Positions 8,931 to 21,150 of a stretch of DNA of 64,000 bases are shown here, one piece after another. Origin of the DNA: Cellulomonas persica. Lineage in GTDB: Bacteria > Actinomycetota > Actinomycetes > Actinomycetales > Cellulomonadaceae. Within the stretch, counting starts at the first letter, position 1, and the number at the start of each line of letters is the position of its first letter. A model generated the notes under the pieces. The model ran no database searches, was not told the DNA's origin, and was given only the letters and a program-made list of their open reading frames with translations. The stretch lies in the NCBI RefSeq assembly GCF_007989825.1, contig NZ_BJUA01000005.1:204896-268895 (forward strand). The letters run 5' to 3'. Both the position numbers and the translations under genes were made by a program.

Positions 8931-8955
8931 TGTGGATAACTACACGCGTGTAGTT
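8931..8955. promoter_or_regulatory. Isolated DnaA box abutting an 18-bp perfect palindrome
   Basis: TGTGGATAA at 8931-8939 is a consensus DnaA box (TTATCCACA on the other strand). It overlaps the start of a perfect 18-base palindrome, AACTACACGCGTGTAGTT, at 8938-8955. It lies between the convergent ends of crgA and the rhomboid gene, about 25 kb from oriC. It looks like a binding site for a dimeric regulator plus DnaA; the factor is unknown. Confidence 0.55.
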
Positions 8956-8995
8956 CTCGTCGTCAGGCGGTGTCCAGCCGGTCGCGCCGCGCCCG

Positions 8996-9934
8996 TCAGG
9001 GCCCTTCGACGATCGCCCACTGCAGCTCGCGCGGCAGCGTCCACAGCGTCTGCACGTCCTCGGGCGCGGTCCCGTAGGCCCACGTCGTGACCACGAGCAG
9101 CAGCGCGACGACGACCACGGGCAGCACCACGGCGACCAGCCGACGCCGCTCCTGCGGGGCGAACGCGTACGCCGCAGCGACGAGGGCCCCGACGACGAGA
9201 CCGCCCAGGTGCCCCTGCCAGGAGATCCCCGGCACGACGAAGCTGAACAGCATGTTGATCGCGATGATCCCGAGGATGCTCTGCGCGGGATGGCCCGAGC
9301 GCCACATCACGACGAACGCCGCACCGAACAACCCGAAGATCGCCCCCGAGGCACCGACCACGCCGCCGAACCAGTTCGACCACCCGAGCGCCGCGGACGC
9401 GAGCACCACGACGCTGCCGCCCAGCGCGCTGAGCAGGTAGAGCGTGACGTACCGCGCACGGCCGAGCTGCACCTCGAGGTACGGCCCGACCGCCCACAGC
9501 GCCACCATGTTGAGCAGGATGTGGAAGAACGAGCCCTCGGAGTGCAGGAACGCCGACGTGAGGAACCGGAACGGCTCCTCGTGCCCCCAGAACGGCGAGT
9601 AGTACCAGCGCGCGGTGAAGTCGGGGACGGTGCGCTGTGCGATGAACGCGACCACGCACACCGCGATGATCGACAGCGTGACGACCGGCCGGGTGCCGGG
9701 CCGCAGCACGCCGCCGAACGCGGTGCGCGTCGAGCGCTGGTTCGCGGCCGCCTCCCGCACGCAGTCGACGCACTGCACGCCGACTGCGGCGGGCCGCTGG
9801 CAGTCGGGGCACACGGGACGTGCGCACCGCTGGCAGCGGACGTAGGCGACCCGGTCCGGATGACGCGGGCAGACGGGAGCCGCGTCCGTGGGGGCACCCG
9901 GGGGAGCGTCCGGAGGGACGGTGTTCTCGCTGAT
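8996..9934 (-). CDS. Rhomboid family intramembrane serine protease with N-terminal zinc ribbon
   Basis: Intramembrane protease. It has a cysteine-rich N-terminal zinc-binding segment (CPRHP...RCQRC...CPDCQ...QCVDC) followed by six or seven membrane helices carrying GASGAIFG (nucleophile Ser about 196) and the histidine in WQGHLGG (about 242). The first ordinary start codon in frame is GTG at 9814, which would cut the zinc motif in half. The full motif is kept only if translation begins upstream, most simply at the ATC codon 9934-9932, which has GAGGA about eight bases before it and would give 312 residues starting SENT. No ATG, GTG or TTG lies between. Substrates are unknown. Confidence 0.85.
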   Translation of the reverse strand: MSENTVPPDAPPGAPTDAAPVCPRHPDRVAYVRCQRCARPVCPDCQRPAAVGVQCVDCVREAAANQRSTRTAFGGVLRPGTRPVVTLSIIAVCVVAFIAQRTVPDFTARWYYSPFWGHEEPFRFLTSAFLHSEGSFFHILLNMVALWAVGPYLEVQLGRARYVTLYLLSALGGSVVVLASAALGWSNWFGGVVGASGAIFGLFGAAFVVMWRSGHPAQSILGIIAINMLFSFVVPGISWQGHLGGLVVGALVAAAYAFAPQERRRLVAVVLPVVVVALLLVVTTWAYGTAPEDVQTLWTLPRELQWAIVEGP

Positions 9935-9958
9935 GGTGGGTCCTCGCAGGTCGGGAGG

Positions 9959-10498
9959 TCAGTCCTCGATGTCGACCGACTCGATGACGACGTCCGTGAC
10001 GGGACGGTCACCGGGGCGGGTCGGGGAGGTCGCGATCGCGTCGACCACGGCACGGCTCGCGTCGTCGGCGACCTTGCCGAAGATCGTGTGCTTGCCGTTG
10101 AGCCACGTGGTCGCGGCCACCGAGATGAAGAACTGCGAGCCGTTCGTCCCGCCGACCTTGCCGGTCACCGGGTCGAGGCGCTTGCCGGCGTTCGCCATGG
10201 CGAGCAGGTAGGGCTCCGAGAACGTCAGCTCGGGGTGGATCTCGTCGTCGAAGGTGTAGCCGGGGCCGCCGCGGCCGTTCCCGAGCGGGTCGCCGCCCTG
10301 GATCATGAAGCCCTCGATGACGCGGTGGAACACCGTGCCCGGGTACAGCGGGTCGGTGCTCGTCGCACCGGTCGCCGGGTTCGTCCACTCCCGGGTGCCC
10401 TTCGCCAGTCCGACGAAGTTGGCCACCGTCTGGGGGGCGTGGTTCGGGTAGAGCTCGATCCGGATGTCACCGGCCGTCGTGTGCAGGGTCGCGAACAT
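9959..10498 (-). CDS. ppiA: Cyclophilin-type peptidyl-prolyl cis-trans isomerase
   Basis: Cytoplasmic prolyl isomerase, 179 residues, no signal peptide. Cyclophilin signatures FHRVIEGFMIQGGDP, GTNGSQFFI and the WLNGKHTIFG loop are present, including the catalytic arginine of FHR. The ATG at 10498 was chosen because the domain begins right there (FATLHTTAGDI). The position matches Rv0009. The next gene on the strand is the rhomboid protease, in the same frame after a short gap. Confidence 0.93.
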   Translation of the reverse strand: MFATLHTTAGDIRIELYPNHAPQTVANFVGLAKGTREWTNPATGATSTDPLYPGTVFHRVIEGFMIQGGDPLGNGRGGPGYTFDDEIHPELTFSEPYLLAMANAGKRLDPVTGKVGGTNGSQFFISVAATTWLNGKHTIFGKVADDASRAVVDAIATSPTRPGDRPVTDVVIESVDIED

Positions 10499-10612
10499 GC
10501 CGTCAAGTCTCGCACGGGTGACCTGACGCAGGTCCGCTGCACGCGCGCCGGTCCGGTGGCAGAGTGTGAGGCCAGCGCCAGCAGCGCGAACGTGGAACCG
10601 TGGGGAGTGGAC

Positions 10613-14957
<4,345 letters not shown>

Positions 14958-14977
14958 CCGCCGCCTGAGGCAGGACC

Positions 14978-15013
14978 CGGAGGGGGTCGGCGCGCGTGCG
15001 TCGGCCCCCTCCC
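14978..15013 (+). terminator. Stem-loop after cenB
   Basis: CGGAGGGGGTCGG (14978-14990) pairs with TCGGCCCCCTCCC (15001-15013), with wobble pairs, over a 10-base loop. It starts 21 bases after the cenB stop and is a likely intrinsic terminator. Confidence 0.75.
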
Positions 15014-15076
15014 CTGTGCCCGCCGCCCGTCGCTGCCGCGCGCGGGGCGGGTGCTCGCCAGCTCGGCACACACGCG

Positions 15077-15125
15077 CGAGCTCGGCAGTCCGGATGCACG
15101 ATCTCGCGCGGTACTGCCGAGCTCG
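15077..15125. repeat. 13-bp perfect inverted repeat before the GNAT gene
   Basis: CGAGCTCGGCAGT (15077-15089) is exactly repeated inverted at 15113-15125, with a 23-base spacer. A third partial copy, AGCTCGGCA, occurs just upstream near 15059. The core GAGCTC is itself palindromic. It lies 60 bases before the acetyltransferase start. It could be an operator pair, a transcript hairpin or a dispersed repeat. Confidence 0.6.
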
Positions 15126-15185
15126 GCGCCCGGACCGGGACCAAATGGTGTTGCCGCGGGCCGGGGCGCCCGACAGCCTCGTCGC

Positions 15186-15851
15186 ATGACTCCTCAGCTC
15201 GTCGACCAGTGGCCCCCCGCCGGCGTCCGCATCCTGTGCGGCGACCTCGAGCTGCGGTTCCTCACCGACGACCTGCTCGTGCCGCTCGCCGCGCTCGCGA
15301 GCGAGGGCGTGCACGCCCCCGACTTCATGCCGTTCACGCAGCCGTGGACCCGTGGCACGCCCGACGAGGTGCGCCGCTCGGTGCTGCAGTACCAGTGGGG
15401 CCTGCGCGGCTCGTGGTCGCGCGAGAAGTGGTCGCTCGAGCTCGGGGTGCTGCGCGACGGCGAGGTGCTCGGCATCCAGGGCGTGTACGCCAAGGACTTC
15501 GCGGTGACGCGCGAGGCGGAGACCGGTTCGTGGCTCGGCCTGCGCCACCAGGGCCAGGGCGTCGGCACGCTCATGCGGCTCGCGGTGCTGCACCTGTTCT
15601 TCGACGGCCTGGGCGGCGAGCACGCGACGACGTCGGCGTTCGAGGACAACGGTCCGTCGAACGGTGTGACCCGCCGGCTCGGCTACCGCACGAACGGCGA
15701 GACGACGGTCGCCCGCGAGGGCACCGCCGCGCGTTCGCTGCGCTACGTGCTGCACCGCGCCGACTGGGACACGCGTCCCGCCGAGCTGCGCCCGGGCGTC
15801 ACCCTGGAGGGTGTCCCCGCGCTGCGGGCCTTCCTCGGCCTCGACGAGTAG
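15186..15851 (+). CDS. GNAT family N-acetyltransferase (RimJ/RimL-like)
   Basis: Acetyl-CoA-dependent N-acetyltransferase of 221 residues. The acetyl-CoA motif A is visible as RHQGQGVGTLM (about 122-132), followed by the AFEDNGPSNGVTRRLGY pattern that RimJ/RimL-type enzymes use (N-x-x-S-x-x-V-x-x-x-LGY). The substrate is unknown. ATG 15186 was chosen as the first start giving the full domain. It stands alone between the cellulase terminator and the PadR gene. Confidence 0.85.
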   Translation: MTPQLVDQWPPAGVRILCGDLELRFLTDDLLVPLAALASEGVHAPDFMPFTQPWTRGTPDEVRRSVLQYQWGLRGSWSREKWSLELGVLRDGEVLGIQGVYAKDFAVTREAETGSWLGLRHQGQGVGTLMRLAVLHLFFDGLGGEHATTSAFEDNGPSNGVTRRLGYRTNGETTVAREGTAARSLRYVLHRADWDTRPAELRPGVTLEGVPALRAFLGLDE

Positions 15852-15974
15852 GCACCCTCCCGCTCGTGCTCGGGCGCCCCTCCGGGGCAATCGGGTCCCC
15901 CCTGAGAACCAGGCACGTCCGGGACGACCGGGTCTCTCGGAGAGCTGGATGCTGTCGGTAGGTTGTGCGCCTGA

Positions 15975-15995
15975 CTAGATGGTCGTACTGTCTAG
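15975..15995. promoter_or_regulatory. Putative PadR operator / promoter element
   Basis: CTAGA (15975-15979) and TCTAG (15991-15995) form an inverted repeat with an 11-base spacer, ending three bases before the PadR start. The position suggests autorepression of a transcript with a very short leader. Matching to a known PadR site was not possible. Confidence 0.4.
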
Positions 15996-15998
15996 CAC

Positions 15999-16364
15999 GT
16001 GGACGACGACGTGCGGTGGCCCGCCGAGTGGATGCGTGGCGTGCTCGAGGTGTGCGTGCTGCGCGTCGTCGGGCACGGGCCCACCTACGGGTACGCCATC
16101 GCTCAGGCGCTCGAGGACGCGGGACTCGGGGCCGTCAAGGGCGGCACGCTCTACCCGCTGCTGGCGCGGTTCGAGACCGCGGGGCTCGTCGCCGTCGAGT
16201 GGCGGCCGGGCACCAGCGGGCCGGGGCGCAAGTACTACACGCTGACCGAGAGCGGCCGGGCCGAGGCCGCCCGCCGCAGCGCCGACTGGCTCGCCTTCAG
16301 CGACGCCGCGCGCGCACTGCTGACCAGCACCGACGACGCGGCACGACGCAGGGGAGACGAGTGA
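15999..16364 (+). CDS. PadR family transcriptional regulator
   Basis: Winged-helix regulator of 121 residues with the PadR signature GHGPTYGYAIAQALED and GGTLYPLLARFETAGLV (about 26-67), and a C-terminal dimerisation helix. The start is GTG at 15999, immediately after an inverted repeat. Its stop overlaps the start of the next gene (GTGA), the usual arrangement for a PadR repressor paired with a HAAS/DUF1700-type membrane protein. Ligand unknown. Confidence 0.88.
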   Translation: MDDDVRWPAEWMRGVLEVCVLRVVGHGPTYGYAIAQALEDAGLGAVKGGTLYPLLARFETAGLVAVEWRPGTSGPGRKYYTLTESGRAEAARRSADWLAFSDAARALLTSTDDAARRRGDE

Positions 16365-17158
16365 CCATGACGAAGGAGACCACGGGCCGTCGCTACGCGA
16401 TCGAGCGCTCGCTCGCGCCGCACGTCGACGCGCAGTGGGCCGAGGCCGTGCTGGTGGAGCTGCGGCTGCAGGGCGTCGCCGGGACGGCGATCGCCGAGGT
16501 GCTGAGCGAGGTCGAGTCGCACGTCGTCGAGAGCGGAGAGGACGCCCTGACGGCCTTCGGGGACCCGGTGCAGTTCGCGCAGTCGCTCGAGCTGCCCGCC
16601 GACCCGCGCCAGGACCTCACCGTCCAGCCGTCGGCGGTCGTCCTGAGCGCGGCGCAGGTGCTCGGCGCGCTGCTGGTCGTCGGCGGTGCGGCCGCGCTCG
16701 GCGCGGGCGAGCCGGCCCCGATCACGTGGGGTCTGCTCATGTCCGCCCTCGCGGCGACGCTGCTCACGCTCGTCGTCCTGCGCGTCGGCACCCGACTCCT
16801 GCGGGTCGTCGTGTCAGCACCGGTGCGCAGCAGGCAGTTCGCGGCCGTCGTCGCCGCCGGGACCGCAGCGTTCGCGCTCGTCGTGCTCCCCGCCGCGCTG
16901 CTGCGCGAGGTGGTGCTCGAGCTGCCCGGTCCGCTCGCACTCGGCCTGGGTGCCCTCACGCTCGCCGCGACGACGGGCTTCTCGCTGTGGCACGACCGCC
17001 TGGAGCCTGACGACCTGATCGTCTCGCCGTTCGACGACGCGCTCGACGACCCGCGGGACTCGCGTCACCGCGCCCCGTGGGTCGCACAGCTCGCCCTGCT
17101 CCTCCCGGTGGCCCTGGCCGCCGTGGCCGTCTACGTCCTGGTCCGCACAGGCGCCTGA
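16361..17158 (+). CDS. HAAS-type signalling domain membrane protein (PadR partner)
   Basis: Protein of 265 residues. The N-terminal helical domain of about 75 residues (VLVELRLQGVAGTAIAEVL then EVESHVVESGEDA and AFGDP) matches the HAAS pattern. Six hydrophobic segments follow up to the C-terminus. HAAS proteins accompany PadR regulators and are thought to sense or assemble envelope complexes. The start is GTG at 16361 (GGGGAGA ahead); ATG at 16367 is the alternative. It converges on the ABC exporter. Confidence 0.78.
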   Translation: MTMTKETTGRRYAIERSLAPHVDAQWAEAVLVELRLQGVAGTAIAEVLSEVESHVVESGEDALTAFGDPVQFAQSLELPADPRQDLTVQPSAVVLSAAQVLGALLVVGGAAALGAGEPAPITWGLLMSALAATLLTLVVLRVGTRLLRVVVSAPVRSRQFAAVVAAGTAAFALVVLPAALLREVVLELPGPLALGLGALTLAATTGFSLWHDRLEPDDLIVSPFDDALDDPRDSRHRAPWVAQLALLLPVALAAVAVYVLVRTGA

Positions 17159-17178
17159 CCGGCGCCCGGCGGGTCAGG
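17154..17178. terminator. Inverted repeat spanning two convergent stop codons
   Basis: CCTGACC (17154-17160) and GGTCAGG (17172-17178) pair perfectly over an 11-base GC-rich loop. The two arms contain the TGA stops of the HAAS gene and of the opposing permease gene. It is probably a shared bidirectional terminator. Confidence 0.55.
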
Positions 17179-17989
17179 ACAGGAACAGGGCGCGCAGCCT
17201 CGTCGTCGTGAGCGTGACTCCCGCGGCGATCATCACCAGGAAGTACGCGGTGTGGCCGAGCATCGCGACGCTCAGCGCACCCGTGGTCAGGCCGCGGATC
17301 AGCTCGACGGCGTGCCACAGCGGGAACGCCTTGATGACCCACTGGATCGGCTCGCTGTAGACCGACAGCGGGTAGAACGTGGCGGAGAACAGGAACATCG
17401 GCAGCAGCACGAAGTTGATCCAGTCCATCTGCTGGAAGGTCTTCATGAAGCTGGTGATCGCCATGCCGACGGACGCGAAGCCGAACGCGACGAGCAGCAC
17501 CGCGGGGATCGCGAGGGCCGCCGTCCAGGCCAGGTTCAGGCCCAGGACCTGCATGACGGTGAGGAACCCGACCGCGTAGACCCCGCCGCGCAGCAGCGCG
17601 TAGACGATCTCACCGAGCGCGACGTCGAGCGGGCCGATCGACGTCGCGAGCATCGCGTCGTACAGCCGGCCGAACCGCATCTTGAAGAACACGTTCCACG
17701 TCGAGTCGTAGATCGCGCCGTTCATCGCGGACACCGCGAGGAGCCCGGGCGCGATGAACGCGGCGTACGGCACCTCGGTGCCGGTCGACAGCGTCACGTC
17801 GCCGATGAAGGAGCCCAGGCCCCAGCCCATCGCGAGCAGGTAGAACACGGGCTCGAAGAACCCGGAGACGACGACCGCCCAGTTGCTCGAGCGGGTGGCC
17901 TGCAGCGACCGTGCGACGACCGCGCGCGCGTTGCCCGCGTACAGCGCGCGGATCGCGCCGGTGCCGGGCACCGAGACGACGGAGCTCAT
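17174..17989 (-). CDS. ABC-2 type transporter permease (DrrB/DrrC-like), second subunit
   Basis: Integral membrane protein of 271 residues with six helices and the ABC-2 signature region around FMKTFQQMDWINFVLLPMFLFSATFYPLS. It starts with ATG at 17989, overlapping the stop of the preceding permease (ATGA). Together with the ATPase upstream it forms a three-gene exporter of the nodulation/daunorubicin (DrrABC) type. The substrate is unknown. Confidence 0.88.
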   Translation of the reverse strand: MSSVVSVPGTGAIRALYAGNARAVVARSLQATRSSNWAVVVSGFFEPVFYLLAMGWGLGSFIGDVTLSTGTEVPYAAFIAPGLLAVSAMNGAIYDSTWNVFFKMRFGRLYDAMLATSIGPLDVALGEIVYALLRGGVYAVGFLTVMQVLGLNLAWTAALAIPAVLLVAFGFASVGMAITSFMKTFQQMDWINFVLLPMFLFSATFYPLSVYSEPIQWVIKAFPLWHAVELIRGLTTGALSVAMLGHTAYFLVMIAAGVTLTTTRLRALFLS

Positions 17990-18837
17990 CGCAGCCTCCC
18001 GACGAAGATGCGGCGGGCGATCACCCAGCCGACGGCCGCCAGGACGACGAGCACCGCGAGGTGCGCGCCGATCGGCCACGAGTCCGACCCTGCGCCGTAC
18101 GACAGGGTGCGGCCCACCTCGGAGCCGTGCCAGATGGGGGAGACCCACCCGATCCACTGCAGCCAGCCGGGCAGCGTCGCCAGCGGGTAGAACGTGCCGG
18201 AGAACAGGAACAGCGGCGTGAAGACGAAGCGCTGGACCATGGCGAACTGGCCGGTGTCCTCCGTGAGGCTGGCCGAGAAGGCGAGCAGCGGCAGGCCGAA
18301 CGCGAGTCCCGCGAGCACACCGACCGGGACGAGCAGCGCGCCGGTCGCGACGTCGCCGACCGCACCGAACGCGACCATGAGGGCGTAGTAGGCCGTCGAG
18401 ACGAAGACCATGCGCAGCGTCACCGCGACGATCAGGCCCGTGCAGATCTGGTGCGGGCTGACCGGGGAGGCGTTCATCGCCCAGAAGATGCGCCGCCACC
18501 GGAAACCGCCCATCACGGTGTACGTGAACTCCTCGGTGGTCACCGAGACCGCCGCGGTCACCAGCAGCGCGGGGGCGACGAACCACAGGTAGTCCACGGG
18601 TCCGTCCGGCCCGCTCGCCACGGGCACGGTCAGGAACGCGGCCAGCCCCAGCCCGATGCCGAGCATGTAGATCAGCGGGTTGCCGATGCCGGTCATCACC
18701 ACGGTCCAGCCGTAGGACCGCATCTGCCGCAGCTGGTGCTCGGCGATGTACCACCAGCCGAGCCGGCGCGGGCGCACGGCAGCGCCGAGCGCCGCCGTGA
18801 CCATGGCGGGCTCGTCCGTCGTCACGTCGGCGCTCAC
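17986..18837 (-). CDS. ABC-2 type transporter permease (DrrB/DrrC-like), first subunit
   Basis: Integral membrane protein of 283 residues with six predicted helices; the segment FVFTPLFLFSGTFYPLATLP is the ABC-2 family signature. It overlaps both neighbours by four bases, so the ATPase and the two permeases are translated as one coupled operon. The two permeases are related and probably form a heterodimer. Confidence 0.88.
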   Translation of the reverse strand: MSADVTTDEPAMVTAALGAAVRPRRLGWWYIAEHQLRQMRSYGWTVVMTGIGNPLIYMLGIGLGLAAFLTVPVASGPDGPVDYLWFVAPALLVTAAVSVTTEEFTYTVMGGFRWRRIFWAMNASPVSPHQICTGLIVAVTLRMVFVSTAYYALMVAFGAVGDVATGALLVPVGVLAGLAFGLPLLAFSASLTEDTGQFAMVQRFVFTPLFLFSGTFYPLATLPGWLQWIGWVSPIWHGSEVGRTLSYGAGSDSWPIGAHLAVLVVLAAVGWVIARRIFVGRLR

Positions 18838-19760
18838 TCGATCAGGCTCCGCCCGGTCAGGCGCAGGAACACGTCCTCGAGCGACGAGCGCCGCACGAGG
18901 CTCGTCGTCGGGTGCAGACCTGCGTGCGCGACGCGCTCGAGCAGCCGCTCGCCGTCGTCGGTGTAGAGCAGCACACGGTCCGGGAGCACCTCGAGGCGCT
19001 CGGCCAGCCCCGCGAGCTGCTCGGCGGCCGACGCGTTGCGGTCCGAGCCGAACCGCAGCTCGACCACCTCACGCGTCGAGTACTGCCGGATCAGCGCCGC
19101 AGGCGAGCCCTCGGCCATGATCTGACCCTTGTCGACGACGATCAGGCGGTCGCACAGCTGCTCCGCCTCGTCCATGTAGTGCGTGGTGAGCACGAGCGTC
19201 GTGCCGCGCTCCTTGAGCCGGAACAGCCGGTCCCACAGCACGTGGCGCGCCTGCGGGTCGAGCCCGGTCGTCGGCTCGTCGAGCATGAGGATGCGCGGCT
19301 CGTTGATGAGGGCGCGCGCGATCGTCAGGCGCCGCTTCATGCCGCCCGACAGGTCGTCGACCTTGGCCTTCGCCTTGTCCTCGAGCTGCGCGAAGGACAG
19401 CAGCTCGTCGGCCCGCGTCGCGCACACCGAGCGGGGGATGCCGAAGTAGCGGCCGTACACGATGAGGTTCTCGCGCACGCGCAGCTCGGCGTCGAGGTTG
19501 TCCTCCTGCGGGACCACGCCGAGCTGCGAGCGGATCTCCGGCCCGTGCGTGTCCGGGTCCAGGCCGACGACGCGCAGGTCACCGGCGGTGCGCTGCGAGA
19601 CCGCGCCGATCATGCGCATCGTCGTCGACTTGCCCGCACCGTTGGGTCCCAGCAGCCCGAACGACTCGCCGGGCGGGACCTCGAAGTCGATGCCGGCGAC
19701 GGCGGTGAAGTCACCGAAGCGTTTGGTCAGTCCACGGGCGCTGATCACGGGCTGGCTCAC
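18834..19760 (-). CDS. ABC transporter ATP-binding protein (DrrA-like)
   Basis: ATPase of 308 residues that powers the adjacent ABC-2 permeases. Walker A GPNGAGKS (about 38-45), signature LSGGMKRR, Walker B ILMLDEPTTGLD and the H-loop LTTHYMDEAEQL are all intact. A C-terminal domain of about 80 residues follows, as in DrrA. GTG start at 19760. It is first in the operon; the 144-base region to the next gene should hold its promoter. Confidence 0.92.
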   Translation of the reverse strand: MSQPVISARGLTKRFGDFTAVAGIDFEVPPGESFGLLGPNGAGKSTTMRMIGAVSQRTAGDLRVVGLDPDTHGPEIRSQLGVVPQEDNLDAELRVRENLIVYGRYFGIPRSVCATRADELLSFAQLEDKAKAKVDDLSGGMKRRLTIARALINEPRILMLDEPTTGLDPQARHVLWDRLFRLKERGTTLVLTTHYMDEAEQLCDRLIVVDKGQIMAEGSPAALIRQYSTREVVELRFGSDRNASAAEQLAGLAERLEVLPDRVLLYTDDGERLLERVAHAGLHPTTSLVRRSSLEDVFLRLTGRSLIE

Positions 19761-19904
19761 AGCCGCCCAACCTAACCCGGGGGACCGACACCGCCGAACG
19801 TTTACCTGGCGACCGCCCGCCTCGTCCCGATCTGCCCACGCGTCGTCGTCCGCGGCTGCGCCTCGACCGGTCCGTCGCGCGGTGCTGCCCTCTGTGGTCG
19901 ACCG

Positions 19905-20531
19905 TCAGTGGCCGGTGGTCACGATCCGGTCGAGCTCCTCAGGCGTGCCGGCACGGGCCGCCGCCCACGGGTTGGTCCGGCACGCGGTCCCCGCGACGGT
20001 GTCGCTCAGGAACGCCTGGTCCTGCCGGATGCGCTCGGCGAGCTCGGCGCCGCTCATCCCCTGCGCCGCGGCGACGTCGTGCCGGGTCACGCAGTCCTCG
20101 AGCGCCTGCTCGACCGGGATGCCGTCGGGGTTGTCCCGCAGCTGGCCGTAGAGCATCTCGACGTACATCGTGGTGCCGCGTGAGCAGCCGTCGACGTCCG
20201 CACGCTGCTCGTCGTCGCTGCGGTCCTGCGGGTCGCCGGTGTCGAGACCGCCCTGCGGCGGCAGCCGCACGTCGTAGCCCTTCGCGACGAGGCACTCCTT
20301 GGCCGCGTCGCGGGCGCGCGCGTACTCGTCGTCGGTGATGCGGTAGTCCGCGAGGACCTCACGCTCGAGGTCGCTGGGTCCCGAGGCGAGGATCTCGTCG
20401 ACCTGCTCGCGGAAGGTCGGCGCGACGGCCGACGAGTCGGTGGAGGCGCCGTCGGTGGCGCCCGTCGACGAGCACGCCCCGCAGAGCGCGACGACGACGA
20501 GCGCCACCAGCGGCGCGATGGCTCGGGTCAT
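19905..20531 (-). CDS. Putative lipoprotein with paired-cysteine repeats
   Basis: Protein of 208 residues starting with a lipoprotein-type signal (MTRAIAPLVALVVVALCGAC; lipid-linked Cys probably 20). The exported part has a KECLVAKGYDVRLPPQGG motif and further cysteines (DGCSRG, LEDCVTRH, GTACRTN), a pattern seen in secreted actinobacterial proteins of unknown function. It starts three bases after the stop of the upstream secreted-protein gene, so the two are probably co-expressed. Confidence 0.75.
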   Translation of the reverse strand: MTRAIAPLVALVVVALCGACSSTGATDGASTDSSAVAPTFREQVDEILASGPSDLEREVLADYRITDDEYARARDAAKECLVAKGYDVRLPPQGGLDTGDPQDRSDDEQRADVDGCSRGTTMYVEMLYGQLRDNPDGIPVEQALEDCVTRHDVAAAQGMSGAELAERIRQDQAFLSDTVAGTACRTNPWAAARAGTPEELDRIVTTGH

Positions 20532-20534
20532 CGA

Positions 20535-20885
20535 TCAGAAGTAGTACGAACCCGAGACCGAGCCGCTCTTGGTGCCCTGCGCGATGCGGTGCGTGATCAT
20601 CGTCGTCGTCGCGGTCGCGACCGACGCCTGGTTCTGGCCGACCCAGCTGCCCCACGAGGTGCGCTGCGTGCCGCCGGCGTCGTAGTACTTCACGCCGGCA
20701 CGAGCGGTCGTACAGGTGTAGTTCGTGACCGTCGCGCCCCTGGCGGTGGCGGCACCGTCGACGCTGCAGCTGCCCGCCATGGTCGAGAGCGTGATGGTCT
20801 TGGCCGAGGCCGGCACGGACGTGCCGACGATCGCGAGGACGGCGAGGCCGCCGGCCACGAGTGACGTACGCAAGGAACGCTTCAC
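20535..20885 (-). CDS. Small secreted protein of unknown function (116 residues)
   Basis: A GTG start at 20885 is preceded by AGGGGG. The protein has a classical signal peptide (VKRSLRTSLVAGG..., cleavage after ASA near residue 28). The mature part is about 88 residues, with two cysteines (GSCSVDG, NYTCTT) and many Thr, Ser and Ala residues, ending in SGSYYF. I recognise no family. A possible -35 TTGACA lies at 20986-20981 on this strand. The gene is followed at once by a lipoprotein gene. Confidence 0.7.
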   Translation of the reverse strand: MKRSLRTSLVAGGLAVLAIVGTSVPASAKTITLSTMAGSCSVDGAATARGATVTNYTCTTARAGVKYYDAGGTQRTSWGSWVGQNQASVATATTTMITHRIAQGTKSGSVSGSYYF

Positions 20886-21138
20886 TGCTACCCCCTGGAA
20901 GTGCCTTCGGCGGCGCCGGACGACGCCGTCGTCGTCGGACCTTGCGGCCCGCGCCGACCCTTGCAAAGTGGACCAACCGGTGTCAAGCGATCGTTTCGGA
21001 CTCGGCTGCGAAATGCAGGTGAACGGTGGGCGAAAGTGGGGCGTCCGGGTGTCCGCGGCCGACGACCGTGCGGCAGCGGCCCCGAAGACGAAACCTGCTC
21101 GTAGCCCTAGGGCCTGCCCGCCGTGACATCGGGACGAG

Positions 21139-21144
21139 TAGCGT
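21139..21144 (+). promoter_or_regulatory. -10 element TAGCGT of a leaderless promoter
   Basis: TAGCGT lies six bases before the ATG at 21151, with no purine-rich ribosome site between. This spacing is typical of leaderless actinobacterial transcripts, in which the start codon is the transcript 5-prime end. Confidence 0.5.
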
Positions 21145-21150
21145 CCGGCC

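Noticed and set aside
20535..20885. Lactococcin 972-type bacteriocin
   Set aside because: Lacks the Trp/His/Tyr-rich pattern of that family; left as unknown secreted protein.
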